In this document: positions 53,270 through 61,460 of the stretch, in pieces
Layout of the letters: every line of letters begins with the position of its first letter
How positions within the stretch are numbered: the first letter of the stretch is position 1
Assembly: GCA_964469905.1 (NCBI GenBank)
Contig: CAYXZW010000007.1
Coordinates: forward strand, 44,577 to 108,576
Direction: 5' to 3'
Length of the DNA: 64,000 nt
Origin: MVRV01 sp964469905
GTDB taxonomy: Bacteria > Desulfobacterota > Syntrophia > Syntrophales > Smithellaceae
Position numbers and translations under genes: made by a program
Notes under the pieces: generated by a model
The model's database searches: none
What the model saw: only the letters and a program-made list of their open reading frames with translations
What the model was told of the DNA's origin: nothing

Positions 53270-53623
53270 GAATATCTTAACCACAAAATAAGGGGTTTTT
53301 CTACTGGCAGTCGCTGTCGGAAGTGGGCTGAGTTTTTTCTAAATAATCATGTTAATTCTGTAAATGAGCTTATTTATCATTGTGTAAGTCTGTTCGGCAA
53401 TCGAGGTAAATAATTTTTTAATCAATTATTTGCATAATTCATCTATCCCTCTGCTGCCGTTTTATGTTATCAGAAGACGCTATTGTTCTATGATCTTTAT
53501 CAATCTTTAGTTTTTCTACCTCCAATCTTTTTGGGGGCTTATTCTGCAAGGCACAGTCGATTATGCCGGGCAGTAATATTCTTTTTTTAGACCTGTAAAA
53601 CATTTTCAAGTAGGAGGTCATTC
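53270..53623. other. AT-rich intergenic stretch
   Basis: About 350 AT-rich bases between divergent genes. The only coding frame, a 60-codon minus-strand one at 53439-53621, has no ribosome site or recognisable sequence. The AGGAGG at 53612-53617 belongs to the next plus-strand gene. Confidence 0.4.
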
Positions 53624-55117
53624 ATGCCAGATTATGACGTAGTTGTAATAGGTGCCGGTAACGGGGGGCTTACAGCCGCCGCCGGGCTCGCTAAAAATGG
53701 ACATAAAACCCTGCTGCTGGAAAAACATAATATTCCGGGCGGATGCGGCACAAGCTTTATTCGGGGCAGATTTGAATTTGAGGTTGCCCTTCACCAATTA
53801 AGCGGCCTGGGATTCCCCGAATTTCCGGGGCCGCTGCGGGGTGTACTGAGCGAATTGGGTGTTGCCGACAAGATTGATTTTGTCCAGCAGAAAAACCTCT
53901 ACCGTATTGTTGTTCCCGGGGAAATGGATATCAACCTGAAGGCGGAAAGGACTGCGGCCCAGGATACTCTGATAGAAAAATTTCCAGCCCAGAAGGAAGG
54001 AATCAAAAAGTTCTTTGACCTTCTCTATGCATTTTGCACGGAAGCAGTCAGCGTGCTGTTTATGAACGACAAGGAAGCAAGCCCGGAAAAATATCCTCTT
54101 TTTTTCCAGCTGGCCCTGAAAGACACTCAAGGCATTCTTGATGAATACCTGAAGAACCGCAGCTTGCAAAACGCCGTATCCATCTACTGGAGTTATGCCG
54201 GTCTGCCGCCGAGCAAACTCAGTTTCATGGAATTTGCCATGACACTCTGGGCGTATATCGAATTCAAACCCTGGCATATCAAGGGAGGTTCGCAAGCGAT
54301 GTCCAATGCGATTTGCGACGCCTTCATCAATTTCGGCGGTGATGTACGATTCAATTGCCCGGCAAAAAAGATCAATGTCGAAAACGGCAAAGTCAAATCC
54401 GTTATTACCGAAGACGGCGATGAGATATCGACAAATTTTGTTGTTTCCAATGCCGGCCCGATACCCACGTTAATCGATATGATCGGCGCAGAAAACTGCC
54501 CGGCGGATGAACTCAAAACCCTCAACACAAGAACGATTGGCCTCTCGGCTTTTACTGTTTACATGGGTTTTGATTGTGATCCGGCCGATATGGGAATAGA
54601 TAAGGCGACCAACTTCATCTGCTCTACCTCGGATGCTGATTATGCCTATAAAAAGATGAATACGCTGGACGGGGCCGAGTTTTCCCTCCTGACGTGCTAT
54701 GACGTTGACGATCCGGATTTTTCGCCCCCCGGCGCATGCCAGGCCTCTCTAGTTACTCTTCAGTATATGCAGCCGTGGATGAGAATCCCTGCGGCAAAAT
54801 ATTACGACACGAAATATCGCTTTGCCGAAAAATTGATCGATCTCGCCCAAAAAGTTTTCCCGGACATCAGGAAACATATGGAGGAGGTTGAGCCCGCAAC
54901 GCCGCTTACTCATATGCGCTATCTCGGACATCCGGGTGGTTCGATCTACGGATCGGAACACTTCACAAGAGAGACAAGCATGTTTGTCCAATCAAAGTCA
55001 ACTATTCAGGGTTTGCATTTCACTGGCGCATGGAACGGCTCGGGCGGTTTTCAGCCCACACTTCAGTCAGGTGCTTCCGCAGCCAGACAAATTTCACGAC
55101 TTCTTAGAAAGCAGTAA
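53624..55117 (+). CDS. CrtI-like (phytoene desaturase family) FAD oxidoreductase
   Basis: 497 residues. Dinucleotide motif VVVIGAGNGGLTAAAGLAKNG, then LEKHNIPGGCGTSF, and a C-terminal FAD site HFTGAWNGSGGFQPTLQSG. Carotenoid genes are absent, so carotenoid synthesis is unlikely; in syntrophic anaerobes such proteins are found beside electron-transfer reductases and may act on isoprenoids, quinones or cyclic acyl compounds. The AGGAGG before the ATG is perfect. The next gene, an NAD(P)H:2Fe-2S reductase, starts 11 bases after the stop and probably supplies or receives its electrons. Confidence 0.9.
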   Translation: MPDYDVVVIGAGNGGLTAAAGLAKNGHKTLLLEKHNIPGGCGTSFIRGRFEFEVALHQLSGLGFPEFPGPLRGVLSELGVADKIDFVQQKNLYRIVVPGEMDINLKAERTAAQDTLIEKFPAQKEGIKKFFDLLYAFCTEAVSVLFMNDKEASPEKYPLFFQLALKDTQGILDEYLKNRSLQNAVSIYWSYAGLPPSKLSFMEFAMTLWAYIEFKPWHIKGGSQAMSNAICDAFINFGGDVRFNCPAKKINVENGKVKSVITEDGDEISTNFVVSNAGPIPTLIDMIGAENCPADELKTLNTRTIGLSAFTVYMGFDCDPADMGIDKATNFICSTSDADYAYKKMNTLDGAEFSLLTCYDVDDPDFSPPGACQASLVTLQYMQPWMRIPAAKYYDTKYRFAEKLIDLAQKVFPDIRKHMEEVEPATPLTHMRYLGHPGGSIYGSEHFTRETSMFVQSKSTIQGLHFTGAWNGSGGFQPTLQSGASAARQISRLLRKQ

Positions 55118-55128
55118 GGGAGGGGAAT

Positions 55129-56286
55129 ATGGCCAAAAAAGACATCATCAAGCAAATCTCCGGATATGATGAATTAATCAGCGAAAACGCCATTCTGGAA
55201 AAATACGGCTTTAACTACCAGGCAAAAAGAGGTGAAATAAAAAGCATCATCGATGCACTGCACCCGCAGTGGCTGAACCTGACCGTAGCGGAAGTTACCG
55301 AGGAAACCGGAAGCGCAAAATCCATCAAGCTTGTAAGCGAAGACGGTTTTCTGCCGCCGTTTCACGCGGGACAGTATATTAATCTCTTTTTGGAGACAGG
55401 CGGGGTCAGAACAAGCAGGCCGTACAGCATAGCATCGTCGCCTACGCAGACAGGCCATATGGAAATCACTGTCCGCAGAGTAGAAGACGGGTTTGTCTCT
55501 AATTATCTGCTCGACGAGTTGAAGCCCGGTGATAAACTCAGCAGTTCATCACCATCCGGGAATTTCTATTACAATCCTCATTTTCACGGCAACAAAATGG
55601 CGTTCATCGCCGGTGGCAGCGGCATAACCCCTTTTATGAGCATGGCAAGAGAGCTCGCCGATAAGAATCTGGGACGCAGAATGCATCTGTTTTACGGAAG
55701 CAGGACTGAGGATGATGTAATTTACAAAGACGAACTGGAAAGAATTGCCACAACGCACGGGAACTTCACCTGGGATTTGGTCATATCCGAACCGGCGCCT
55801 TCCTTCAATGGACTTCAGGGATTTATTAATGCCGGTCTGATAAAGGAGAGACTCGAAGGACTGGACTGGACTTTCTATGTCTGCGGGCCGGAGGCCATGT
55901 ATAATTTCTGCCTGCCGGAGCTTAAAAAACTGTCGATACCGGCAAGAAAGATAAGGGTCGAAGTGATGGGCGCGCCAAAGAATATCACAGCCTACCCCGG
56001 TTGGCCCGAAAACGTAAAAGCCGGTTCTGTTTCCCAGGTGGTGATAAAGGGAAAAAAGACGATCAGTGCGCCGGCCACAGAGCCGCTCATGATCTCGCTG
56101 GAGAGAGAGGGCGTGGTAATTCCCGCCTTGTGCCGATCCGGCGAATGCAGCCTTTGCCGGACCAAGCTGCTTTCCGGATCGGTCTATCAGCCCAACGGCG
56201 TGAAGCTCAGAAAGTCCGACCGGGCCTTTGGATATATCCATCCGTGCCTGGCGTATCCGCTAACCGACATTGAAATAATGCTGTAG
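55129..56286 (+). CDS. FAD/NAD(P)-binding reductase with C-terminal 2Fe-2S ferredoxin domain
   Basis: 385 residues. An N-terminal extension of about 50 residues is unassigned. FAD domain with RPYSIASSP (97-105), NAD domain with GGSGITPFM (162-170) and VCGPEAMYNF (251-260), then a plant-type ferredoxin domain with C335, C340, C343 and C373. This is the layout of oxygenase-type or phthalate-type reductases (BenC/Hmp-like order FNR then 2Fe-2S). Together with the preceding CrtI-like protein it forms a two-gene electron-transfer module. AGGGAGGGG precedes the ATG. Confidence 0.92.
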   Translation: MAKKDIIKQISGYDELISENAILEKYGFNYQAKRGEIKSIIDALHPQWLNLTVAEVTEETGSAKSIKLVSEDGFLPPFHAGQYINLFLETGGVRTSRPYSIASSPTQTGHMEITVRRVEDGFVSNYLLDELKPGDKLSSSSPSGNFYYNPHFHGNKMAFIAGGSGITPFMSMARELADKNLGRRMHLFYGSRTEDDVIYKDELERIATTHGNFTWDLVISEPAPSFNGLQGFINAGLIKERLEGLDWTFYVCGPEAMYNFCLPELKKLSIPARKIRVEVMGAPKNITAYPGWPENVKAGSVSQVVIKGKKTISAPATEPLMISLEREGVVIPALCRSGECSLCRTKLLSGSVYQPNGVKLRKSDRAFGYIHPCLAYPLTDIEIML

Positions 56287-56370
56287 ATAAAAACACAACC
56301 ACGGACAGGTCTTTGCCGCAATTACCTTCTCTGCCCTTCCTGACACGGCATAGCGCGGCGGATTTTGGAC

Positions 56371-57540
56371 TTATGTCTTTTTCCGGTAATGGCGCACGAA
56401 GAGTAAACCGGAAAATCCGGCACAAAGCAGGCCTCCCACCGACCAGGCGCCGATGCCGATCGCGGCGGGAACGAGATAGAGGGTGGCGGCACCGCAGGCC
56501 GGACCGATAAACAGGCCCACGCCGATCATTGCCTCATGCAGGCCGGCGTTGGCACTTTGATTCTCCGTCACATTCATGGAATAGTAGAGGGATGAATAAT
56601 AAATCAGCCCGATCGACAGGCCGAAACCGACTTGGGCGAGCAAAAGCAAGGCAATCGATTGCGCCATAAGAAATCCGAAAAAGCTGACGATCAGCAGCAG
56701 AAAGGACAGCGTCAGCCACCGGAAATGGTAATGCCAGCCAGTCCATCGCCAGAACATCCCAAAAGCAGCCAACCGGACAAACATCCAGAGAGAACAGACA
56801 ACGCCCGCCATGCCTGTGGAAAGGTCAAACTTTTCCGCAAGGGAGGGAATCAACGGAAGGACTGTGTTAATCGCTACGTAAGAAAAGGGATTAGCAATCC
56901 AGGCCAGCAGCAGGAAGCTTTTGCCATCGGCCGCTGATGCCGTCGGAGTAAAAGATTCTGTAGAATATTGACCGGCAATTTCTCCTTTTCGCCATCTGGC
57001 GGCAAGAGGCAAAAGGGCCAGCTCGACAAGGGTAAGCCCGAGGGGAAGCCAGAACAAACTGAGCATTCCCAATTGTTCAATCAGGATGCCTGCCGTGAAG
57101 TATCCAACAGCTGCACTACCTGCCCAGGTTACATTATAGATGCCGACCATTTTCGACAGTTGCGTTCCCGGACGTTCACTGATCAGCGTTTCGAGGGCCG
57201 GCCAGATAAAACACACGCCCACTGTCCACAGACAAAACACCGTGACCTGCGCCGCAGGCTTGGGAAAGGCCATCCCCAGAGCCAGCGCGATAATAACGAC
57301 AATTAATCCCAGAGCAAGTATCCTGATGCAGCCGTAGCGCTGGGCCAATTTGCCGCCCTGCCAGGCCGCAAATATATAGATAAGGCCGCCGAGGGCCGCC
57401 GTCAGCAGATTGGCCGCCTCCCCGAAACCGAAAGTGCCCCGCAGGTAAAAAAAGAGGAAATTGGAGTAGTAAACGGCGGCGTAACAATTTATGAATTCAA
57501 TAAGATAAAATAATGCTTTTGCAGGACTGATCATGATCAA
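56371..57540 (-). CDS. MFS transporter
   Basis: 389 residues with 12 predicted membrane segments. Loop motif GKLAQRYGCIRIL and the RPGTQLSKMVGIYNVTWAGSAAVGYF segment are MFS-like. Start has only a weak ribosome site. It follows the Fsr-like MFS gene by 16 bases and is presumably co-transcribed under the attenuator upstream. Substrate unknown. Confidence 0.86.
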   Translation of the reverse strand: MIMISPAKALFYLIEFINCYAAVYYSNFLFFYLRGTFGFGEAANLLTAALGGLIYIFAAWQGGKLAQRYGCIRILALGLIVVIIALALGMAFPKPAAQVTVFCLWTVGVCFIWPALETLISERPGTQLSKMVGIYNVTWAGSAAVGYFTAGILIEQLGMLSLFWLPLGLTLVELALLPLAARWRKGEIAGQYSTESFTPTASAADGKSFLLLAWIANPFSYVAINTVLPLIPSLAEKFDLSTGMAGVVCSLWMFVRLAAFGMFWRWTGWHYHFRWLTLSFLLLIVSFFGFLMAQSIALLLLAQVGFGLSIGLIYYSSLYYSMNVTENQSANAGLHEAMIGVGLFIGPACGAATLYLVPAAIGIGAWSVGGLLCAGFSGLLFVRHYRKKT

Positions 57541-57556
57541 CTTTCCCAGACTGAAA

Positions 57557-58834
57557 TTATTCTTTCACACCCTGACCGGTACTGCCGGGCAGCAGGAAAC
57601 TAAGAAGCACCATGGCAACATTGGCAAATCCCAGCCACATCAAAGCCTGTGCAGCATTATTCCCCAGGCTCTTATATAATTCGCCGATAATGCTCGGCAC
57701 AGTGCCGCCCAGACACCACGCCCAGCCCATCAGGATCGCCGATACAATGCTCACATTTTCCCGCGGAGCAATTTGTTGCCCGAACGCAACGCCCAGAGGG
57801 TTCACCGCCCCTAAAAACGCCCCGCCGATAACGCACAGCAACATAAACGCCGGCACCGGCAGTGTCAAGCGGACGATAGCATGATAACTCAAAGCCGCGA
57901 TAATTACCATCGCCATCAGCGTCCTGCTCCTGCCGATGCGGTCTGCCAGATGGCCAATCGGCACCATGAATAAAGTTGCCCCGAATACGATCAAACCAAA
58001 AGCCCCGCCCTGCCCAAGCCAGGCCGGATAACCCTTCTCGTGGGCAAATTCCGGCAAGAGGAAGAACAGACCACTCAGCACTCCGCTCGATATTGCCAGT
58101 ATCAGGAACAAACAAAAGATCGGACCTGCCACCGGGCGAAGAGAGCGGAGAGAGGCGATAACAGAAATTCTCCCGGCACTGGACACCTGGACCGGCCGGC
58201 AGCGCATCCAGACAAACACCCAGAGAATTGCCACCGGCAGAAAAAGGATTTCAGTGTGATGGCCAAAGTTGCTGTAAACAGTGCGGAACCCGATCTGGCT
58301 CAGACCGAAGCCGATGCTGCCTACGGCAATGAACACGGCCAGGAACATCGAACCATGCCGGGCCGAAAAGCTGCCCGCGATTCCCGCTCCCGCAGGATGA
58401 AACATATCCTGTCCGAGTCGTCCGGCGGCAAGAATCGCAAATACAACGAGATAAAAGCCACTAAGTCCGAACAATGTCGGCAACCGGCGGTCCAGCGTCT
58501 CCCGATAATCCGTAAGAGGTCCGAGCAGCAAAGCAAGCGATGTCAGGAGCACTCCCAGCAGGATAACCCGTCGCGGCCCGAAACGGTCGGCGATGGAACC
58601 AAACAACGGCTGCAGTGCGGTTCCGCTCATGGCGATGACGGTGGCAATCCATCCGGCTTTCACGACATCCAAACCGGCCAAAGTTTTATAGACCGGCCAC
58701 ACACTCATGCCCATAAAATCCACCATGACATGCGCAACGGCTATAGCGACAAACGTGCCCACAGCGGCAGATACACCGTTGGAAAGCACTTCCGCTGGAG
58801 CAACTGAAGTTGTGCTTTGCCCGACATTGACCAT
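57557..58834 (-). CDS. MFS transporter resembling fosmidomycin-resistance (Fsr) proteins
   Basis: 425 residues, 12 membrane segments. VAHVMVDFMGMSVWPVYKTL, the loop DRFGPRRVILLG and especially GRLGQDMFHPAGAGIAG (the FHP motif of Fsr-type exporters), plus the second-half loop DRIGRSRTLMA. A CGGAG stands 5 bases before the ATG. The 200-base leader ahead contains a leader ORF and a terminator, so expression is likely controlled by attenuation. Drug or metabolite efflux is the best guess. Confidence 0.86.
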   Translation of the reverse strand: MVNVGQSTTSVAPAEVLSNGVSAAVGTFVAIAVAHVMVDFMGMSVWPVYKTLAGLDVVKAGWIATVIAMSGTALQPLFGSIADRFGPRRVILLGVLLTSLALLLGPLTDYRETLDRRLPTLFGLSGFYLVVFAILAAGRLGQDMFHPAGAGIAGSFSARHGSMFLAVFIAVGSIGFGLSQIGFRTVYSNFGHHTEILFLPVAILWVFVWMRCRPVQVSSAGRISVIASLRSLRPVAGPIFCLFLILAISSGVLSGLFFLLPEFAHEKGYPAWLGQGGAFGLIVFGATLFMVPIGHLADRIGRSRTLMAMVIIAALSYHAIVRLTLPVPAFMLLCVIGGAFLGAVNPLGVAFGQQIAPRENVSIVSAILMGWAWCLGGTVPSIIGELYKSLGNNAAQALMWLGFANVAMVLLSFLLPGSTGQGVKE

Positions 58835-58892
58835 ACTAACTCCGATTTCTCATCACATTTACACCGGAAACAACTTTCTGATTAACATAAAA

Positions 58893-58920
58893 AACCCGCC
58901 TGGTTTATCCATGGCGGGTT
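58893..58920 (-). terminator. Attenuator terminator upstream of the MFS pair
   Basis: Minus strand: AACCCGCC (58920-58913), 12-base loop, GGCGGGTT (58900-58893) followed by TTTT. It ends transcription about 60 bases before the MFS start. The upstream leader (58972-58979) reads GGCAGGGT on the minus strand and can pair with ACCCGCC through one bulged A, forming a competing antiterminator. Confidence 0.75.
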
Positions 58921-58946
58921 ATAATCTGCAACTGGGATATGAATTG

Positions 58947-59042
58947 TTATTGTTCTTCTCCTCGCGCATGCACCCTGCCACAGCCCGTCTGTGGGACGGC
59001 CGTTTTTTTCATTATAATGGCATGATGGATGAATAGGCTCAT
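58947..59042 (-). CDS. Putative 31-residue leader peptide of an attenuator
   Basis: ATG at 59042, stop TAA at 58949-58947. The peptide begins MSLFIHHAIIMKKTAVPQTG and ends CGRVHARGEEQ. AGAGGAAG lies 13 bases upstream, a loose ribosome site. Codons 17-22 form hairpin 1 (CCACAG/CTGTGG, 58978-58994), whose 3' arm overlaps the antiterminator by two bases. The ORF sits between the promoter at 59075-59103 and the terminator at 58893-58920. No homologue was recognised; coding status is inferred from position. Confidence 0.5.
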   Translation of the reverse strand: MSLFIHHAIIMKKTAVPQTGCGRVHARGEEQ

Positions 59043-59074
59043 GGTGCTTCTTTCTCTTCCTCTAAGTTGATCTG

Positions 59075-59103
59075 CAAATACTCCTGAAAATCGGAAGTGT
59101 CAA
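59075..59103 (-). promoter_or_regulatory. Promoter of the attenuated MFS operon
   Basis: TTGACA (59103-59098), 17-base spacer, TATTTG (59080-59075). The predicted start is about 25 bases before the leader ATG. Confidence 0.55.
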
Positions 59104-59172
59104 TCTTTTTTTATAAAGATTAATTACCATTCAAAGGATGGATTGCAATTCGTCACATTTTGTCAATAGGCA

Positions 59173-59201
59173 TTGTCAAAAAGCACGTTTTTGTTTATAG
59201 A
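59173..59201 (+). promoter_or_regulatory. Promoter of the NCS2-type permease
   Basis: TTGTCA (59173-59178), 17-base spacer, TATAGA (59196-59201), about 30 bases ahead of the AGGAGGA ribosome site. It is divergent from the MFS leader promoter. Confidence 0.55.
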
Positions 59202-59236
59202 GTAACGACACAAGCACAAGCTCCTGAGGAGGAATT

Positions 59237-60775
59237 ATGAACGCTGAAAACACTGCCGGTTGGCACAGGTTTTGGGGTGAAACAACCGCTTTTCTAGCTC
59301 TGTTTCTTGACAATGTCGGAACACTGATATTTTTCAGCGCAATTCTTGTTTTCACTTTCAATTATCCGGCGGACATTATTCTGACGCGCATGATACCCGG
59401 CACGGCTGTGGGCATCTGCGTAGGCGATCTCGTTTATACCTGGCTGGCGCTTCGCTTGAGAAAAAAAACCGGCAGAACCGATGTCACGGCGATGCCTCTG
59501 GGAATTGATACACCATCGACCATAGGCATTGCTTACGCTGTCATGGGTCCTGCATATATCGCTACTCATGACGCGCAACTGACCTGGCATATAGGCATGG
59601 CTACTCTTTTCATGATCGGCGCCGTTAAAATAGTAACTTCTTTTTTCGGCGGTTGGATTCAGCGCATTATTCCCACCGCAGGACTTTTGGGACCGCTGGC
59701 GGGCATCGGGCTTTTGCTGCTGGGCTTCCTGCCATTGATCGAACTGTTCAACGAAGCTATTGTGGGTATGGTGGCGTTGGGTTTAATTTTTACGGCGCTG
59801 ATGAGCAAACTGCAGCTGCCGGGGAGGCTGCCCGGCGTACTTCTGGCGGTAATTCTCGGCACAGGCATTCATTTTTTTCTGGGTTTTGGCGGATACCTGC
59901 CGGAGTTTACTCCGCCCACTCTGCAAATGAGTTTTTCCATGCCGGTGTTTTCGATCGATTTTCTCCAAACACTTCCGCAAAGCATCCATTATTTAAGCAT
60001 TGCCATCCCCTTCGGCATACTGACAATTATCGGCGGCATCAATAACACGGAAAGCGCCCGTCTGGCCGGTGACGAGTACCGCACAAGAGACATTCTGCTC
60101 ACCGAAGCGTTTTCATCGTTGATAGCGGCTTTTTTCGGCGGCGTGGCGCAAACTACACCCTACATCGGCCATCCTGCATACAAAAAGATGGGCGCGACAT
60201 GGTGGTACACACTACTGACGGGAATGTTGATCGGCCTCTGCTCCGTGGTCGGATTGCTTTCCCTTTTTGTCAGTTTAATCCCGCGGGCTGTGATCGCGCC
60301 TATTTTTATCTTTATCGGTTTTGAAATCATGCGTCAGGCCTACCATGATTCGCCGCCCGCTCATTCTCCGGCGGTTAGTTTAAGCATCCTGCCGGTTATC
60401 GCCGCTCTGGTGCTGATCATTCTGGGCCAGTTCACTGGCTCTATGGGCGTCACGCCGGACAAGTTCCCCATTCGCCTGCAGGTCATGCACCAGACACTGA
60501 CAATGCTCAGTAATGGTTTTATAATTACGGGGCTGCTCTGGGGAAGTATGCTGGCGTTTATTATTGACCACAAAGCACGGCTGGCTGCCTTATGCGCAGC
60601 TGTCTGTGGCGTTCTGACACTATTCGGCATTATCCATTCGGTATTGCCCACCGGCGAACTTTATCTGCCCTGGCATATTAAAAATAATGTTCATTACATG
60701 CTGGCGATTGCCTATCTGGCGCTGAGTTGCATCCTGCTGTTACCGACCGGAAAAGATGACAGGCCAACCCCATAA
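59237..60775 (+). CDS. NCS2-type (AzgA/xanthine-uracil-like) permease
   Basis: 512 residues with about 13 hydrophobic segments. DVTAMPLGIDTPSTIGIAYAVMGPA is the pseudo-helix segment of the family, and INNTESARLAGDEYRTRDILL carries the acidic substrate-binding region of NCS2 carriers. It probably imports a nucleobase or related heterocycle by ion symport. Strong GAGGAGG before the ATG. No purine riboswitch is visible upstream. A terminator follows. Confidence 0.85.
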   Translation: MNAENTAGWHRFWGETTAFLALFLDNVGTLIFFSAILVFTFNYPADIILTRMIPGTAVGICVGDLVYTWLALRLRKKTGRTDVTAMPLGIDTPSTIGIAYAVMGPAYIATHDAQLTWHIGMATLFMIGAVKIVTSFFGGWIQRIIPTAGLLGPLAGIGLLLLGFLPLIELFNEAIVGMVALGLIFTALMSKLQLPGRLPGVLLAVILGTGIHFFLGFGGYLPEFTPPTLQMSFSMPVFSIDFLQTLPQSIHYLSIAIPFGILTIIGGINNTESARLAGDEYRTRDILLTEAFSSLIAAFFGGVAQTTPYIGHPAYKKMGATWWYTLLTGMLIGLCSVVGLLSLFVSLIPRAVIAPIFIFIGFEIMRQAYHDSPPAHSPAVSLSILPVIAALVLIILGQFTGSMGVTPDKFPIRLQVMHQTLTMLSNGFIITGLLWGSMLAFIIDHKARLAALCAAVCGVLTLFGIIHSVLPTGELYLPWHIKNNVHYMLAIAYLALSCILLLPTGKDDRPTP

Positions 60776-60781
60776 AATAAT

Positions 60782-60830
60782 AAGGGGACGTTCTATTTAA
60801 ACAGCAACTGATATAGAACCTTCCCCTTTT
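60782..60830 (+). terminator. Terminator after the permease gene
   Basis: AAGGGG (60782-60787) with CCCCTT (60823-60828) and GTTCTAT (60790-60796) with ATAGAAC (60813-60819) form an extended stem followed by TTTT, starting seven bases after the stop. Confidence 0.75.
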
Positions 60831-60917
60831 ATTGAGCGTACTTGCCCTGCCCTTTCCTCTTTTTAACCTCTTACCTTTTTTGCTCTCGCGATTTTTCTAT
60901 TGACAATTCCCTTATTG

Positions 60918-60947
60918 TTGACATATAAACTATTTACTAGTTAATAT
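60918..60947 (+). promoter_or_regulatory. Promoter with MarR-type operator in the spacer
   Basis: TTGACA (60918-60923) and TAATAT (60942-60947, 18-base spacer). The spacer contains AACTATTTACTAGTT (60928-60942), an inverted repeat with five-base arms typical of MarR sites. It precedes marR at 61015. Confidence 0.6.
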
Positions 60948-61014
60948 TCTTGATCTAAACATATTTCCTGGCGATCCCCGGCAGCAGTTCAGGGATTGCC
61001 TCCGCAAGGTGCTT

Positions 61015-61437
61015 ATGAAAAAAGAAAGACGCTTCATTTTTCTCATCGGGCAGGCCAGACAGCGGCTGATGACCCGCCTGGATCAGGCGCTTATGGAAAC
61101 AGCGGGTATAACGGCAGCCCAGTCCGGAGCCCTTTATTATCTCAGAGACAATAATGGCTGCATGTTTACAGAACTCAGCAAAGCTCTGGGGCTCGACAAA
61201 TCGGCTATTACCGGGCTTGTAGACCGACTGGAGAACAAAGGACTTGTGCAACGCCGCATCCCTCCTGCCAATCGCCGATCAATCAGCATAGTAATTACGG
61301 ATGAGGGGAAAGATGTTGCCAGAAGATGCCTAAAAGTCACCAAAGATTTCAATGCTGCCATTACAGAAGGACTCTCTGAGAAAGAAATAGAGACCTTCAG
61401 CAATATTCTGCAAAAAATAATCGGCAAATTTTCATAA
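61015..61437 (+). CDS. MarR family transcriptional regulator
   Basis: About 140 residues. Winged HTH with FTELSKALGLDKSAITGLVDRLENKGLVQRRIPPANRRSISIVITDEGK. ATG at 61015 is used because AAGG stands just upstream; GTG at 61009 overlaps that site. It lies 23 bases ahead of the MBL-fold hydrolase gene, and the spacer operator implies self-repression of both. Confidence 0.93.
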   Translation: MKKERRFIFLIGQARQRLMTRLDQALMETAGITAAQSGALYYLRDNNGCMFTELSKALGLDKSAITGLVDRLENKGLVQRRIPPANRRSISIVITDEGKDVARRCLKVTKDFNAAITEGLSEKEIETFSNILQKIIGKFS

Positions 61438-61460
61438 TATTTTTTTAAAGAGAGAAACCT

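Noticed and set aside
58040..58807. 255-codon plus-strand frame antisense to the Fsr-like MFS gene
   Set aside because: Composition is rich in Arg, His and Gln as expected of the complement of a membrane protein; no domain is visible.
58978..59009. Plus-strand terminator (hairpin plus T-run) facing the permease gene
   Set aside because: It lies upstream of the permease promoter with no plus-strand gene before it; the same bases are better explained as hairpin 1 of the minus-strand leader.
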